DNA of 64,000 nt from Winogradskyella eximia (GCF_003386165.1 NZ_QRDV01000002.1:186001-250000), one strand, 5' to 3'; counted from the stretch's first letter, positions 25,716 through 36,638 are shown. Program-made: numbers and translations. Notes: generated from the sequence alone by a model not told the origin.

Positions 25716-25888
25716 AATTTAATATGTTTGGTTAGTTTATTTACAAGTTAGTGTTCATCTTGTGGTTTACCTAAAAAGCGATTCCGATTCCATTTTTAAC
25801 TTTCAAATCATTAAAAATCACCAGACCTACATTTTAAGAGTCTTTGAACAGTTTCAAATATACCAATTACTATGAGTATGAAATAAAA

Positions 25889-25922
25889 AAAACCTCATAT
25901 TTTAACATAAATATGAGGTTTA
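25889..25922 (-). terminator. Terminator after the M16 peptidase gene
   Basis: AAACCTCATAT and ATATGAGGTTT pair around a loop of about 10 bases, 22 bp past the stop codon. Confidence 0.7.
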
Positions 25923-25943
25923 ATCTATTAAGTAATTGAAGTG

Positions 25944-28916
25944 CTATTGCTTTAACTCTTCAGGTTGATTATAATTAAAAAGATAATCTATATCTAATTC
26001 TTTAATGGCTCCTAACTTGCTTAAAGCTTCAAAATCCATATCTTTCTTATTTCCAATAACCATAACATTATACTTTTCACCTTTTATATTAGTGTTAAAA
26101 AATGATTTAAGGTCTTCCATGGTCATGTTATTAATGGCATCATAAATTTCTTTACGGTTGTCATTATCAATACCACGTTTTTTTAATCCTTCATAAGTCC
26201 AAAAAATATTTGATTTTGTAATACGTTCTGAAGCAATTTTCTTTAAAGTCGCTTCTTTAGCTTGATTGAATTGATCTTCTGCTTGTGGCATATTAGTCAT
26301 TAATTCCATCATAGCACTAACCGCTTGTTCTAACTTATTAGCTTGTGTACCAACATAAGCCATCGTATAATTTGGTTGACCTGCTTCTCTTGCATTATTA
26401 TAGCTTGAAAAAGCAGAATAAGCTAAAGATTTAGATTCTCTAATTTCTTGAAAAACTATTGAAGATAATCCACTTCCAAAATAAGTATTAAACAATTGTG
26501 ACGCTGCCATTTTTTCTGGATTGAATTCTTCTCCTTTTGCTAATAATAAGATTTCACTTTGTACCATATCGTAATCTACAAAGTAAACATTACCTCCTGT
26601 TTCTAAGTTTGTGTATTCAACTTTTTCAGGATAGTCTAATAAAGTTTCAGGAATGTTATGGTGCTTATTAAGTGCTACTTTTGCTTCATCAACAGCATTT
26701 CCGTAATAGAAAACGCGTTGTTTATATGCACGCATCTCTTTGATCTTGTTTACTAATTCCGTAGGACTAATGGCTTTTAATTGTACCTCTGAGTAAATAT
26801 TTCTCAATCTAGAATTTTCACCATATTGTCCATAATTCATTAATCCATTCCAGAAAATATTACCTTTTTGAGTTTTACCATCTTCTCTTTCTTTTAAAAT
26901 ACTTTCAACGTATTTATCGTAAGTTTCTTGATTTGGCTCAGCATTATTCCATAAATGTTCTAAAAGTGTTAAACCAGCATCTAGGTTTTCTTTTAATCCA
27001 GAAATACCAATGTATGTTTTATCATTTGATGATGATACATTGTAGTTAATTCCTATTTTATAAAATTCTTGTTTTAATTGCTCTGGTGTGTATTTTTCAG
27101 TTCCTAAATAATCTAAATAACCCGCAGCAAGAGATACCATTCTGTCGTTATCTTGTCCCATATCAAAAATGATATTCAAATTAAAGATATCATTGTTAGG
27201 GTTCTCTACATAAGATACTTTTAGCCCATTATCTGTGCTAGTTTCCTTTATAGCCGTTTTGTAATCAACAAATTGTGGTTTTAAATCTGGTGAAGTCATT
27301 TCATTTAAAGACTTTAAAAACCCAGATTCTTTACCTCTATTTAATTCAATTGGAGTAATTCCTGGATTCTCAACTTTTACAATTGATTTGTCTTCTCCTT
27401 TAAGTTTATGCACCTCTACATAGTTGTTACCATAAAAAGAATTAGCAAAGTCAACAACTTCTTGCTTAGTGATTTTTTTCATTTCATCAAGCATTTTTAA
27501 ACGATTGTTCCATTCTTGCTCGCCAATAAAAGCATCTAAATAAGCGTAAGCTGTTGCAGATCCATTTTCGTATTGTCTAATTTGAGATAAACGCATATCA
27601 TTAATAACAGCATCTAATAACCAATCTTCAAATTCACCTTTTTTAATTTTGTCTATTTGTGCTAATAAAAGATCTCTTACTTCATCTAAAGATTGATTTG
27701 CTTTTGGCGAACCGTAAAGTAAATGAAAACCATAATCGTTATCAAAATTTGTAAACGATGATGCATTTTGAACCAATTGTTTTTGGTTAAGATTTAAATC
27801 AATTAATCCAGCTTGAGAATTTGCAAGCATATAATCTACTAAATTTAACATCACTTCTTGGTCAGAACCTTTTCCTTTACCTCTAAAAGCAACATAAATA
27901 GATTCTGAAGTTGGTCCTAAAACTTCTTTTTTAACTGGTGTTGTTATTGGTTCTAATTCTGGAAAAGTTGGATGAGTCACCTCTTTTTTCTCATAACTAC
28001 CAAAAGCATCATTTACTTTTTTAATAGTAGCATCGAAATCTAAATCACCAACCATTATTACGGCCATATTATTAGGTACATAATACTTATCAAAATAAGC
28101 ATTAATAGCTTCCATAGATGGATTTTTTAAATGCTCAGATATACCAATTGTAGATTGCGTTCCGTAAGGGTGTGTTGGAAATAATCCTTCAAGTGTAGCA
28201 AAATACTGCTTACGACCATCACTATCTTGTCCTCTATTAAATTCCTCATAAACGGCTTCTAATTCAGTATGAAATAAACGTAACACCAATTTGCTAAAAC
28301 GTTCGCTTTCTATTTTTAACCACTTATCTACTTCATTAGATGGGATTTTGTTAACATAAACGGTTTGTTCATTAGATGTAAAAGCATTTGTACCTTCAGC
28401 ACCTAGTGAACTTAGCATTTTATCATACTCATTAGCTATCGATAATTTAGAAGCTTCTAAAGAAATCTCATCTATTTTTTTATAAATAGCCTTTTTCTTT
28501 TCTGGATCTTGTTCTTTTTTATGTTCTTCATATAAATCTGAAATATGCTGAATGAGTTTAGACTCTTCTTCATAATTTGTAGTACCAATTTTATCGGTTC
28601 CTTTAAAAACCATATGCTCTAGGTAATGAGCCAAACCTGTGTTATCTGCAGGATCATAAGTAGAACCCGCTCTAACAGCTATAAGTGTTTGTATTTTTGG
28701 TTCTTCATCATTTTTGCCTAAATAGACTTTAAGACCATTGTCTAAGGTGTAAAGGCGTAAACCTGTTGGGTCATTTGCTACAGTTTCGTAATTAAAACCA
28801 TTTGCATCTTGATTTGTTTCAATGGCATAAGCCATTTTTTTGTCATTGTTTTCAGTCTTACAACCAAAAACCACTGCAATCATAAAAAGCAGTAATAGTG
28901 TTTTGATGTTCTTCAT
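25944..28916 (-). CDS. M16 (insulinase/pitrilysin-type) peptidase lipoprotein
   Basis: 990 residues. The signal peptide ends in a lipobox, VVFGC with C19, so it is probably a lipoprotein of the outer or inner membrane facing the periplasm. The inverted zinc motif HYLEH is at 97-101 and the downstream glutamates lie near 220-225 (AVYEEF). Two M16 halves are present: the N-terminal one is catalytic, and the C-terminal one (from about 550) lacks the motif, as is normal for the clam-shell enzyme. It would degrade peptides. It stands alone between terminators. Confidence 0.92.
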   Translation of the reverse strand: MKNIKTLLLLFMIAVVFGCKTENNDKKMAYAIETNQDANGFNYETVANDPTGLRLYTLDNGLKVYLGKNDEEPKIQTLIAVRAGSTYDPADNTGLAHYLEHMVFKGTDKIGTTNYEEESKLIQHISDLYEEHKKEQDPEKKKAIYKKIDEISLEASKLSIANEYDKMLSSLGAEGTNAFTSNEQTVYVNKIPSNEVDKWLKIESERFSKLVLRLFHTELEAVYEEFNRGQDSDGRKQYFATLEGLFPTHPYGTQSTIGISEHLKNPSMEAINAYFDKYYVPNNMAVIMVGDLDFDATIKKVNDAFGSYEKKEVTHPTFPELEPITTPVKKEVLGPTSESIYVAFRGKGKGSDQEVMLNLVDYMLANSQAGLIDLNLNQKQLVQNASSFTNFDNDYGFHLLYGSPKANQSLDEVRDLLLAQIDKIKKGEFEDWLLDAVINDMRLSQIRQYENGSATAYAYLDAFIGEQEWNNRLKMLDEMKKITKQEVVDFANSFYGNNYVEVHKLKGEDKSIVKVENPGITPIELNRGKESGFLKSLNEMTSPDLKPQFVDYKTAIKETSTDNGLKVSYVENPNNDIFNLNIIFDMGQDNDRMVSLAAGYLDYLGTEKYTPEQLKQEFYKIGINYNVSSSNDKTYIGISGLKENLDAGLTLLEHLWNNAEPNQETYDKYVESILKEREDGKTQKGNIFWNGLMNYGQYGENSRLRNIYSEVQLKAISPTELVNKIKEMRAYKQRVFYYGNAVDEAKVALNKHHNIPETLLDYPEKVEYTNLETGGNVYFVDYDMVQSEILLLAKGEEFNPEKMAASQLFNTYFGSGLSSIVFQEIRESKSLAYSAFSSYNNAREAGQPNYTMAYVGTQANKLEQAVSAMMELMTNMPQAEDQFNQAKEATLKKIASERITKSNIFWTYEGLKKRGIDNDNRKEIYDAINNMTMEDLKSFFNTNIKGEKYNVMVIGNKKDMDFEALSKLGAIKELDIDYLFNYNQPEELKQ

Positions 28917-28960
28917 TTTTTGATTTAGTTGATTTAATTGATAAGTTTAATGCATAAAAA

Positions 28961-28990
28961 AATCCATTAGCTAAATATAGCTAATGGATT
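28961..28990 (-). terminator. Terminator after sucD
   Basis: AATCCATTAGCTA pairs with AGCTAATGGATT around a short AT loop, 38 bp past the sucD stop. Confidence 0.7.
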
Positions 28991-29027
28991 AATAACGTAT
29001 GTTATTTGATTATATTTTAACAGAAAT

Positions 29028-29900
29028 TTAGCCTAAAACCTCTTTGACTTTCTTTCCTATTTCAGCAGGAGAATCTACAACGTGGATTCCACATGCTCTC
29101 ATAATTTTCTTTTTGGCTTGAGCAGTATCATCACTTCCACCTACAATAGCACCAGCATGTCCCATTGTACGACCTGCAGGAGCAGTTTCACCAGCGATAA
29201 AACCAATAACTGGTTTTTTACTTCCACTTTCTTTATACCAATGTGCAGCATCTGCTTCTAATTGACCACCAATTTCACCAATCATAACCACAGCTTCTGT
29301 TTCTGGGTCATTAATTAATAATTCTACAGCTTCTTTAGTCGTTGTTCCAATAATTGGATCACCACCAATACCAATTGCTGTTGTAATACCTAAACCTTGT
29401 TTTACGACTTGGTCAGCAGCTTCGTATGTTAATGTACCTGATTTAGAAACGATACCAACAGTACCTTTTTTGAATACAAAACCTGGCATAATACCAACTT
29501 TAGCTTCACCAGGAGTTATAACACCAGGACAGTTAGGACCAATTAAACGACAGTCTTTATTTTTAATATAATTTGAAGCTTTAATCATATCTGCAACTGG
29601 AATACCTTCTGTAATTGTAATAATTACTTTGATACCAGCATCTGCAGCTTCCATAATAGCATCAGCAGCAAAAGCAGGTGGAACAAAAATAATGGTTGTA
29701 TCAGCGCCTACTTTCTCAACAGCTTCAGAAACTGTATTAAATACGGGCTTATTTAAATGTGTTTGACCACCTTTACCAGGAGTTACTCCTCCTACAACAT
29801 TAGTACCATATTCAATCATTTGCTCAGCGTGAAAAGTACCTTCACTACCTGTAAAACCTTGAACTATAATATTAGAATTCTTATTAACTAAAACGCTCAT
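29028..29900 (-). CDS. sucD: Succinate-CoA ligase, alpha subunit
   Basis: 290 residues, full length. The CoA-binding N-terminus ([15 protein letters not shown], 14-28), CPGVITPGE (124-132) and the phosphorylated catalytic histidine H248 in GHAGAI are intact. With SucB it makes ATP or GTP from succinyl-CoA in the TCA cycle. sucB is not in the window, which is common in Bacteroidota where the two subunit genes are apart. A -7 box (TATTTTTG, 29939-29946) lies about 40 bp upstream, so it is likely transcribed on its own as well as by readthrough. Confidence 0.97.
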   Translation of the reverse strand: MSVLVNKNSNIIVQGFTGSEGTFHAEQMIEYGTNVVGGVTPGKGGQTHLNKPVFNTVSEAVEKVGADTTIIFVPPAFAADAIMEAADAGIKVIITITEGIPVADMIKASNYIKNKDCRLIGPNCPGVITPGEAKVGIMPGFVFKKGTVGIVSKSGTLTYEAADQVVKQGLGITTAIGIGGDPIIGTTTKEAVELLINDPETEAVVMIGEIGGQLEADAAHWYKESGSKKPVIGFIAGETAPAGRTMGHAGAIVGGSDDTAQAKKKIMRACGIHVVDSPAEIGKKVKEVLG

Positions 29901-29938
29901 TTGATATTGTTGATTTTAAGTTTTATAATTTTGTTGCA

Positions 29939-29946
29939 CAAAAATA
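29939..29946 (-). promoter_or_regulatory. -7 promoter box for sucD
   Basis: The minus strand reads TATTTTTG (TAnnTTTG), 39 bp before the start codon. The nearest upstream TTG is only 14 bp away, short of the consensus spacing. Confidence 0.5.
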
Positions 29947-29975
29947 AGAGATTTAAAAAACAAAAGCGACCTCTT

Positions 29976-30386
29976 TTATATTTTTCTTTCTGCGTAAGAT
30001 GCCAGACTTTCAAAATCGTTTTCATCTGCTGGCAAGCTGATTTCAAAACCACGATATAATTTGCCATCTTTAACTTCCCATATGGCAGAAAAATGGGCTA
30101 AAATCACTTCTGATTCTGGATTTTCAATGGTTTTACCAAATAAGGTATGTCTTGTAGTTACGAATTCATTGGATTCTATTAAATGCGTAAACTCAAAACG
30201 CAGACTGTTATAAGATTGACGTGTACCTTTAAAAAAATCTTTAATTTCTTTATAATTAAGCAAAACAAATCCTTGACTACTTGTCCAATGTAATTCACAA
30301 TCTTTATGAAAAAACTCAGAAACAACATTAGCATCATTAGCCATGTCTGATTCATAAAATGCTTTTACAACTTCTTTTGCTGACAT
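29976..30386 (-). CDS. NTF2-like (SnoaL-type) protein
   Basis: 136 residues with an NTF2-like cone fold pattern: helical start (MSAKEVVKAFYESDMANDANVV), FFHKDCELHW, then a run of strands ending AHFSAIWEVKDGKLYRGFEIS. Members are ligand-binding proteins, ketosteroid isomerase-like enzymes or polyketide cyclases; no catalytic residues identify one here. The start codon shares one base with the stop of the LpxD-type gene before it (TAATG), so the two are translationally coupled. A role linked to lipid A or lipid metabolism is only suggested by context. Confidence 0.75.
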   Translation of the reverse strand: MSAKEVVKAFYESDMANDANVVSEFFHKDCELHWTSSQGFVLLNYKEIKDFFKGTRQSYNSLRFEFTHLIESNEFVTTRHTLFGKTIENPESEVILAHFSAIWEVKDGKLYRGFEISLPADENDFESLASYAERKI

Positions 30387-31321
30387 TACAAGTTTTTTAA
30401 TTTTTGAAGTATTTCAGGTATTTTTTTAGCGTAGGCTCTTTCTTTGAAAAACGCTCTTGCTTCAATCGCTGGTGAACCAAAATATGTTTTGCCTTCCTCT
30501 GTTGTTTGTCCTAATCCAGACTGTGCATATATTACTGTGCCTTTTGCTATTGTAATTCCACTTTTAACACCAACCTGACCCCAAAGTGTGACATTGTCTT
30601 CAACTACAACACAACCAGCAATCGCAGTATGTGATGCAATTAGACATTTTTTACCCAAAACAGTATCATGACCAATTTGAATGTGATTATCTAATTTAGA
30701 ACCTTCACCAATAGTAGTGTCTCCTGTAACTCCCCTGTCAATGGTGCAAAGAGCACCAATATCTACATGGTCTTTAATAATAACACGACCACCAGATTTT
30801 AATTGGTCATAACCTTCAGGTCGGTTTTTGTAATAAAACGCACTTGCGCCTAATACACTACCAGAATGAATAGTTACATGATCACCTATTATAGCATCAT
30901 CATAAATACTAACATTGGCATGAATGATACAATTTTCACCTATAGAAACATTATTACCAATAAAACAATTTGGTTGTATTATTGTACCTTCTCCAATAAG
31001 AGCATCGCTTGCAATAGCAGAACTCGCCGACTTAAATGGCTTAAAATGTGAAGTGAGTTTATTAAAATCCCTAAATGGATCATCTGAAATCAATAGTGCT
31101 TTACCTTCAGGGCATTCTACATTCTTATTAATAAGAACAATAGTTGCTGCTGATTCTAATGCTTTATCGTAATATTTAGGATGATCTACAAAAACAATAT
31201 CACCTGGTTCTACCACATGAATTTCATTAATACCTAGAATTTCAAAATCGTCAGATCCTTTAAATTCACAATCTATTAATGTTGCAATTTGCTTTAAAGT
31301 GTGTGGCTTAGGAAATTTCAT
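30386..31321 (-). CDS. LpxD-type N-acyltransferase, second copy
   Basis: 311 residues: an N-terminal uridine-binding-type domain (about 1-95) and a left-handed beta-helix of hexapeptide repeats (about 105-285), with a C-terminal helix. The catalytic histidine of LpxD is kept (H218 in HIQIGHD). It shares the fold and order of the true LpxD (34289) but is shorter and clearly diverged. It could be a second LpxD with another acyl chain preference or an N-acyltransferase of another sugar. It lies between efp (66 bp) and the NTF2-like gene (1-bp overlap). A second LpxD-like gene in this operon is, as I recall, usual in Flavobacteriia. Confidence 0.82.
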   Translation of the reverse strand: MKFPKPHTLKQIATLIDCEFKGSDDFEILGINEIHVVEPGDIVFVDHPKYYDKALESAATIVLINKNVECPEGKALLISDDPFRDFNKLTSHFKPFKSASSAIASDALIGEGTIIQPNCFIGNNVSIGENCIIHANVSIYDDAIIGDHVTIHSGSVLGASAFYYKNRPEGYDQLKSGGRVIIKDHVDIGALCTIDRGVTGDTTIGEGSKLDNHIQIGHDTVLGKKCLIASHTAIAGCVVVEDNVTLWGQVGVKSGITIAKGTVIYAQSGLGQTTEEGKTYFGSPAIEARAFFKERAYAKKIPEILQKLKNL

Positions 31322-31387
31322 GTTATTGTTTTAAGTTGACAGTTTTCAGTCTATAGTAAGCAACGCCAACTTAAGACTAGCACTTAT

Positions 31388-31954
31388 TTATTCTTTAACT
31401 CGTTCTTTATAAGTCCCCTTATCTGTTTCAACTTTAATTTTATCACCTTCATTTATAAATAAAGGTACATTAACTTCTGCTCCTGACTCCACAGTCGCTG
31501 GTTTAGTAGCGTTAGTTGCTGTATTTCCTTTTATTCCTGGTTCTGTAGCTGTAACTTCTAATATAACAGAAGCTGGTAAATCTACTGAAAGTGGCATGTT
31601 ATCTTCAGTGTTAATTTGAATAGTCACTACCTCTCCTTCTTTCATTAAATCTGTTCTATCTATAGCAGATTCTAACAATCTTATTTGCGTATAATCTGCT
31701 TCATTCATAAAATGATAAAATTCACCATCATTATATAAATATTGAAATTTGTGTGTTTCCACACGTACATCTTCTATTTTGTGACCAGCAGAAAACGTAT
31801 TATCTAAAACCTTACCACTTGTAACACTTTTCATTTTTGTTCTAACAAAAGCTGGACCTTTGCCTGGTTTTACATGAAGAAATTCTATGATTTTATAAAT
31901 GTCGTTATTGTACCTTATACATAATCCGTTTCTAATATCTGAAGTACTTGCCAT
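31388..31954 (-). CDS. efp: Translation elongation factor P
   Basis: 188 residues, three beta-barrel domains as in EF-P, which relieves ribosome stalling at proline runs. The tip loop is HVKPGKGPAFVRTK with K32 at the position that is modified in E. coli; the loop residues flanking it (PGKGPA) are the common bacterial type. It lies within the lipid A operon, between lpxA and the second LpxD-type gene, a placement conserved in many Bacteroidota. Confidence 0.97.
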   Translation of the reverse strand: MASTSDIRNGLCIRYNNDIYKIIEFLHVKPGKGPAFVRTKMKSVTSGKVLDNTFSAGHKIEDVRVETHKFQYLYNDGEFYHFMNEADYTQIRLLESAIDRTDLMKEGEVVTIQINTEDNMPLSVDLPASVILEVTATEPGIKGNTATNATKPATVESGAEVNVPLFINEGDKIKVETDKGTYKERVKE

Positions 31955-32030
31955 AAGTTATATTGTTGTTTTGTTATTTAGTTATTGTTTGCTGAGTTTT
32001 TATCCTTCAGCTTATTTTAATGTCTCGAAA

Positions 32031-32816
32031 TCAATTCGATTTGAAATAGCCTTTCATAATTCCTCGATGCGAATTCTTAATGAATTGAAGAATCTCATCA
32101 CGCTCTGGAGTGGCTTCCATTTCAGCTTCAATTAAATCTGAAGCCTGAGTATTGTTATAATTTTTTTGATATAACATTCTGTAAATGTTCTGAATCTCTC
32201 TAATTTTTTCTGTACTATAACCTCTTCGCCTTAATCCTACTGAATTAATTCCTACATAAGATAAAGGTTCTCTACCTGCTTTTACAAAAGGTGGTACATC
32301 TTTACGTACTAAAGATCCTCCGGTTACAAAAGCGTGATTTCCAATTGCACAGAACTGATGTACAGCTGTCATACCAGCTAATATTACGTAGTCACCTACA
32401 GTAATATGACCAGCAAGTGTACTGTTATTAGAAAAAATACAATTATTTCCCACTATACAATCGTGTGCAATATGACAGTAAGCCATAATAAGACAATTGT
32501 CTCCAACAACAGTTTTCATTCTGTCCGTTGTACCTCTATTAATGGTAACACACTCACGAATGGTAACATTATCACCAATTTCTACAGTGGTATCTTCATC
32601 ATTGTATTTTAAATCTTGTGGTACAGCTGAAATTACTGCACCTGGAAAAATATTACAATTTTTTCCAATGCGAGCACCTTCCATAATAGTAACATTACTT
32701 CCAATCCAAGTGCCTTCTCCAATCTTTACATTATTATGAATAGTTGTGAAAGGTTCTATTACTACATTCTTTGCAATTTTTGCACCAGGATGTACGTATG
32801 CTAACGGTTGGTTCAT
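32031..32816 (-). CDS. lpxA: UDP-N-acetylglucosamine O-acyltransferase
   Basis: 261 residues, full length. Left-handed beta-helix hexapeptide repeats fill residues 5-185; the catalytic histidine is H118 in IAHDC, with GNHAFVTGGSLVRKDVPPF before the C-terminal helical domain. It adds the 3-hydroxyacyl chain to UDP-GlcNAc, the first step of lipid A synthesis, in the cytoplasm. It follows the LpxC/FabZ gene in the same transcript (79 bp). Confidence 0.97.
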   Translation of the reverse strand: MNQPLAYVHPGAKIAKNVVIEPFTTIHNNVKIGEGTWIGSNVTIMEGARIGKNCNIFPGAVISAVPQDLKYNDEDTTVEIGDNVTIRECVTINRGTTDRMKTVVGDNCLIMAYCHIAHDCIVGNNCIFSNNSTLAGHITVGDYVILAGMTAVHQFCAIGNHAFVTGGSLVRKDVPPFVKAGREPLSYVGINSVGLRRRGYSTEKIREIQNIYRMLYQKNYNNTQASDLIEAEMEATPERDEILQFIKNSHRGIMKGYFKSN

Positions 32817-32895
32817 TATTCTTGTTTTTATTTTGATAAAGTATAAAATGAATACTTTACTATTTTATAAATAGCTTGAAGTCTATTCAAATATA

Positions 32896-34302
32896 TTACT
32901 TAACTTTTGATATTTGTGCCATTAATTCAGCTTCTGCACATAATTTACCATTTGTATAGGCATAACCTTGCATGTGGCATATACCTCTTCTTATTGGTGT
33001 AATTAAAGAACATTTAAATATTAATGTATCTCCAGGAACTACTTTTTGTTTGAACTTTACTTTATCCATTTTCATGAAAAACGTTAAGTAATTTTCAGGA
33101 TCTGGTACAGTACTCAATACCAAAATACCACCTGTTTGTGCCATAGCTTCAACTATTAAAACACCAGGCATTACTGGTGCTCCTGGAAAATGACCTTTAA
33201 AGAATTCTTCATTCATGGTCACATTCTTCATACCAATAACATGGTTATCAGTCAGTTCATAAACCTTATCTATTAATAAGAAAGGTTGTCTATGTGGCAA
33301 CATGTCCATTATTTGATTCACATCCATTAATGGTTCTGAATTCAAATCGATTTGAGGAACATTATTGCGTCTTTCATTCTTAATTAATTTAGACATTTTT
33401 TTTGCGAATTGGGTATTCACAAAATGTCCAGGTTTATTAGCAATAACTTTACCTCTAATACGAGTGCCTATCAATGCTAAATCACCAATAACATCTAATA
33501 ATTTATGTCTTGCAGCTTCATTAGGATAGTGTAACGTAAGGTTATCCAAAATACCATTAGGTTTTACTGCTATATTTTCTTTATTAAATGCAACCCTTAA
33601 TTTCTCCATTGTTTTAGGAGACAATTCTTTATCTACATAAACAATTGCATTATTTAAGTCTCCACCTTTAATTAAACCGTGTTCAAGTAACATTTCAATT
33701 TCATGAAGAAAACTAAAGGTTCTAGCTCCTGAGATATCCGTTTTAAAATCTGAAATAGAATTTAACGTAGCATTTTGTGTCCCTAAAACTTTAGTACCAA
33801 AATCTACCATTGTAGTAACTTGGTATGAGCTTGATGGCATTAAGATTATCTCACTTCCTGTTTCTTCATCTGCATAAGATACCACTTGGGTTACTTCATA
33901 TTCTTCTCTAAAAGCCTCTTGTTCTATAATACCTGCTTTTTCAATGGCTTCTACAAAGAATTTAGATGATCCATCCATAATTGGTGGCTCAGATGCATCT
34001 AATTCTATGATTGCATTATCAATATCTAAACCAACTAATGCTGCTAAAACATGCTCGCAAGTTTGAATGGTAACTCCATTCTTCTCCATACATGTACCTC
34101 GTTGTGTACTAGTAACGTAATTTGCATCGGCTTCAATTTTAGGACAGCCTTCTAAATCTTTACGTTGAAAAACAAATCCAGAATTCTCGGCGCCTGGTTT
34201 AAAAACTAATTTAACATCTGCACCAGTATGAAGTCCTACGCCTGTTAGTGTAACTTCCTTTTCAATGGTTTTTTGTTTGATTTCTGTTTTAATTATTGCC
34301 AT
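32896..34302 (-). CDS. lpxC/fabZ: Bifunctional LpxC deacetylase / FabZ dehydratase
   Basis: 468 residues in one frame. LpxC (about 10-305) has zinc ligands H84 (CEHVLAAL), H266 and D270 (RHKLLD), with acid/base D274 and H293. FabZ (about 325-468) has the catalytic H371 ([11 protein letters not shown]) and E385 (VEAMAQ). LpxC removes the acetyl group from UDP-acyl-GlcNAc, the committed step of lipid A synthesis; FabZ dehydrates 3-hydroxyacyl-ACP and competes for the same acyl pool. The fusion is typical of Bacteroidota. The gene overlaps lpxD by 14 bp. Confidence 0.97.
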   Translation of the reverse strand: MAIIKTEIKQKTIEKEVTLTGVGLHTGADVKLVFKPGAENSGFVFQRKDLEGCPKIEADANYVTSTQRGTCMEKNGVTIQTCEHVLAALVGLDIDNAIIELDASEPPIMDGSSKFFVEAIEKAGIIEQEAFREEYEVTQVVSYADEETGSEIILMPSSSYQVTTMVDFGTKVLGTQNATLNSISDFKTDISGARTFSFLHEIEMLLEHGLIKGGDLNNAIVYVDKELSPKTMEKLRVAFNKENIAVKPNGILDNLTLHYPNEAARHKLLDVIGDLALIGTRIRGKVIANKPGHFVNTQFAKKMSKLIKNERRNNVPQIDLNSEPLMDVNQIMDMLPHRQPFLLIDKVYELTDNHVIGMKNVTMNEEFFKGHFPGAPVMPGVLIVEAMAQTGGILVLSTVPDPENYLTFFMKMDKVKFKQKVVPGDTLIFKCSLITPIRRGICHMQGYAYTNGKLCAEAELMAQISKVK

Positions 34303-35317
34303 CTACTTTTTTTTCTAATTCGTTAATAGTTTTTGCAAGCTTAGGTAAATTTTTAAAATAAACATAAGATTTATTCCAATCAGAATATCCAAAAGAAGGT
34401 GAGCCTTGCAAGACTTCATTATCTTTAACATTTCGTCCTATTCCGGATTGGGCTTGTACTTTTACATTATTTCCAATGACTAAATGACCAGCAATACCTA
34501 CTTGTCCTCCAATTTGGCAATGTTCACCAATTTTTGTTGAACCAGCTACTCCTGTTTGCGCAGCAATCACCGTATTTTTACCGATTTCTACATTGTGAGC
34601 TATTTGTATTTGATTATCTAGTTTAACACCAGATCTTATAACAGTAGAACCCATTGTTGCGCGATCGATGGTTGTGCCTGCACCAATATCTACATAATCT
34701 TCTAAAATAACATTTCCTATTTGAGGGATTTTAGAATAACCACCATCTTTGGTCGGTGCGAAACCAAAACCATCTGCTCCAATAATAACCCCTGAGTTTA
34801 TTACGCAATTTTTACCAATTATACAATCTGAGTAAATTTTTCCTCCAGGGAAAATAGTTGTATTATCTCCTATTTGTACGTTATCGCCAATGTAAGCGCT
34901 TGGATAAACCTTAACGTTTTCGCCAATTTGTACATTATTACCAATGTAGGCAAAGGCGCCAACATATATATTCTCTGGTAATTTAGTGGTTTCTGCAATA
35001 AAAGACGGTTGTTCAATTCCAGATTTATTAGACTTTATACGATCGTAATATTCTAGCAATTTAGAAAAACCTTCATAAGCATCTTCTACTTTAATGAGTG
35101 TTGTTAAAATTGGTTTTTCAGGTTCGAAATTATCATTAACTATCGTTATGGATGCCTCAGTTGTGTATATATAAGGTGTATACTTTAGATTAGATAAAAA
35201 AGTTAATGAACCGTGAGTTCCCTCTTCAATTTTAGAGAGCTTAGAAACTTCAACGTTAGGATCACCAACAACTGTTCCGTCTAAAATACCTGCTATTTGT
35301 TCTGCTGTAAATTTCAA
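34289..35317 (-). CDS. lpxD: UDP-3-O-acylglucosamine N-acyltransferase
   Basis: 342 residues, canonical LpxD: N-terminal uridine-binding domain (1-100), long left-handed beta-helix (about 105-310) with catalytic H241 in QIAHNV, and a C-terminal helix. It adds the second acyl chain in lipid A synthesis. It heads the operon lpxD-lpxC/fabZ-lpxA-efp-lpxD2-NTF2, with a -7 box (35349-35356) about 30 bp upstream and a 14-bp overlap with lpxC/fabZ. Confidence 0.96.
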   Translation of the reverse strand: MKFTAEQIAGILDGTVVGDPNVEVSKLSKIEEGTHGSLTFLSNLKYTPYIYTTEASITIVNDNFEPEKPILTTLIKVEDAYEGFSKLLEYYDRIKSNKSGIEQPSFIAETTKLPENIYVGAFAYIGNNVQIGENVKVYPSAYIGDNVQIGDNTTIFPGGKIYSDCIIGKNCVINSGVIIGADGFGFAPTKDGGYSKIPQIGNVILEDYVDIGAGTTIDRATMGSTVIRSGVKLDNQIQIAHNVEIGKNTVIAAQTGVAGSTKIGEHCQIGGQVGIAGHLVIGNNVKVQAQSGIGRNVKDNEVLQGSPSFGYSDWNKSYVYFKNLPKLAKTINELEKKVDGNN

Positions 35318-35348
35318 TAATTTTATTTTAAAGTCATGTTGCTTTCCG

Positions 35349-35356
35349 CAAAAATA
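35349..35356 (-). promoter_or_regulatory. -7 promoter box for the lipid A operon
   Basis: The minus strand reads TATTTTTG (TAnnTTTG), 32 bp before the lpxD start and just after the stop of the HD gene. No TTG is seen 17-23 bp upstream. Confidence 0.5.
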
Positions 35357-35367
35357 GAAAAAAAGGA

Positions 35368-36612
35368 TTACATTTTCTTTTTAGGATAGCACATATAATA
35401 TTTAGTGATTGGTTTAATGAGTGCTTTTAGATTTAATTGATCTGATGCTTTAACGATATCTTTGATTTTTCCAGACTTAAATAAGATACTGATCTTCTGT
35501 GTTTTATTCTGATAAGCTTGGTTAATTAGTTCACCTTTAAACACAAAATAATCCGCTTCATGCTTAGTGATATTATGTTTTTTAATTAATGCATCTGAAT
35601 GCATTTTTAAGTCTGAAGATTTTATAGGTTTATTCTTTAATTTTATCTTTAATAAATTTCTGTCTAAAATCATTTGACAAAGATTACTCAATACAAAATC
35701 ATCATGGTTCTGCCAGTCTTTTAAGGCAGCAACGATATCATAATCATCTAATTTTGAAAAAACTGTTAATGTTTCGACATTAAAATTTTCAGCATTTATT
35801 TCTGAAAATAAAAAATAGAATAAGGCATCACTACAATTAAGCTTTACTCCTTGCTGAACTAATTCTTTTGCTCGTCTTAAAGTTCCCATAAGTAATTGCT
35901 CAGCAACCACACCTGTTTTATGCATATAAACTTGCCAATACATAAAACGTCTTGCAATTAAAAATTTCTCTACGCTTAAAATGCCTTTTTCTTCTACAAC
36001 TAATTGGTCATCTATAACATTAAGCATTGTGATTAATCGCTCACTATTAATATTGCCCTCTGCCACTCCTGTATAAAAACTATCTCGTTTAAGATAATCG
36101 GCTCTATCCATATCTAATTGACTAGAAATAAGCTCGCACATAAATTGTCTAGGATACTCACCTTTAAAAATAGAGATGGCTAACGTTAAACTTCCGTTAA
36201 ACTCTGTATTGAGTTCTTCCATAAAACGCAACGAAATTTCTTCGTGAGAAACATCATTTACAATACTGTGCTCCATAGCATGAGAAAACGGTCCATGACC
36301 AATATCATGCAAAAGAATGGCTACTAATAATCCATTTTCTTCATCATCAGAAATCATAACTCCCTTAAAACGAAGCACATTAATAGCTTTTTGCATTAAA
36401 TGCATACAGCCTAAGGCATGATGAAAACGTGTGTGATGTGCACCTGGATAAACCAAATAGGATAATCCCATTTGACTAATACGACGTAATCTTTGAAAGT
36501 ATTTATGCTGAATAATATCAAAAATTAAAGAATTCGGAATAGTAATAAATCCGTAAATTGGGTCGTTAAATATTTTAAGCTTATTGTTTGTAGGCAAAAT
36601 ATAAAATTTCAA
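35368..36612 (-). CDS. HD-domain phosphohydrolase
   Basis: About 409-414 residues, cytoplasmic, of the dNTPase/SAMHD1-like HD family. The metal site motifs are HHTRFHH (59-65), LLHDIGHG (100-107) with H102 and D103, and a later DMDRADYL. Family members hydrolyse nucleotides, often dNTPs; substrate is not certain here. No ATG is available near the family start ([12 protein letters not shown]): the frame opens with TTG at 36612, and a second TTG at 36597 is also possible. A -7 box at 36624-36631 would place the transcript start near 36617, favouring 36597. The gene lies 26 bp from divergent porX. Confidence 0.88.
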   Translation of the reverse strand: MKFYILPTNNKLKIFNDPIYGFITIPNSLIFDIIQHKYFQRLRRISQMGLSYLVYPGAHHTRFHHALGCMHLMQKAINVLRFKGVMISDDEENGLLVAILLHDIGHGPFSHAMEHSIVNDVSHEEISLRFMEELNTEFNGSLTLAISIFKGEYPRQFMCELISSQLDMDRADYLKRDSFYTGVAEGNINSERLITMLNVIDDQLVVEEKGILSVEKFLIARRFMYWQVYMHKTGVVAEQLLMGTLRRAKELVQQGVKLNCSDALFYFLFSEINAENFNVETLTVFSKLDDYDIVAALKDWQNHDDFVLSNLCQMILDRNLLKIKLKNKPIKSSDLKMHSDALIKKHNITKHEADYFVFKGELINQAYQNKTQKISILFKSGKIKDIVKASDQLNLKALIKPITKYYMCYPKKKM

Positions 36613-36623
36613 AAATTAATAAA

Positions 36624-36631
36624 CAAATATA
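36624..36631 (-). promoter_or_regulatory. -7 promoter box for the HD gene
   Basis: The minus strand reads TATATTTG (TAnnTTTG) within the 26-bp gap between the two divergent start codons. No -33 TTG is seen within the start of porX. Confidence 0.45.
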
Positions 36632-36638
36632 CCATAAC

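Noticed and set aside
30866..32739. Open frames on the plus strand opposite lpxA, lpxD-type and efp genes
   Set aside because: They are antisense shadows of hexapeptide-repeat genes with no start signals or recognisable domains.
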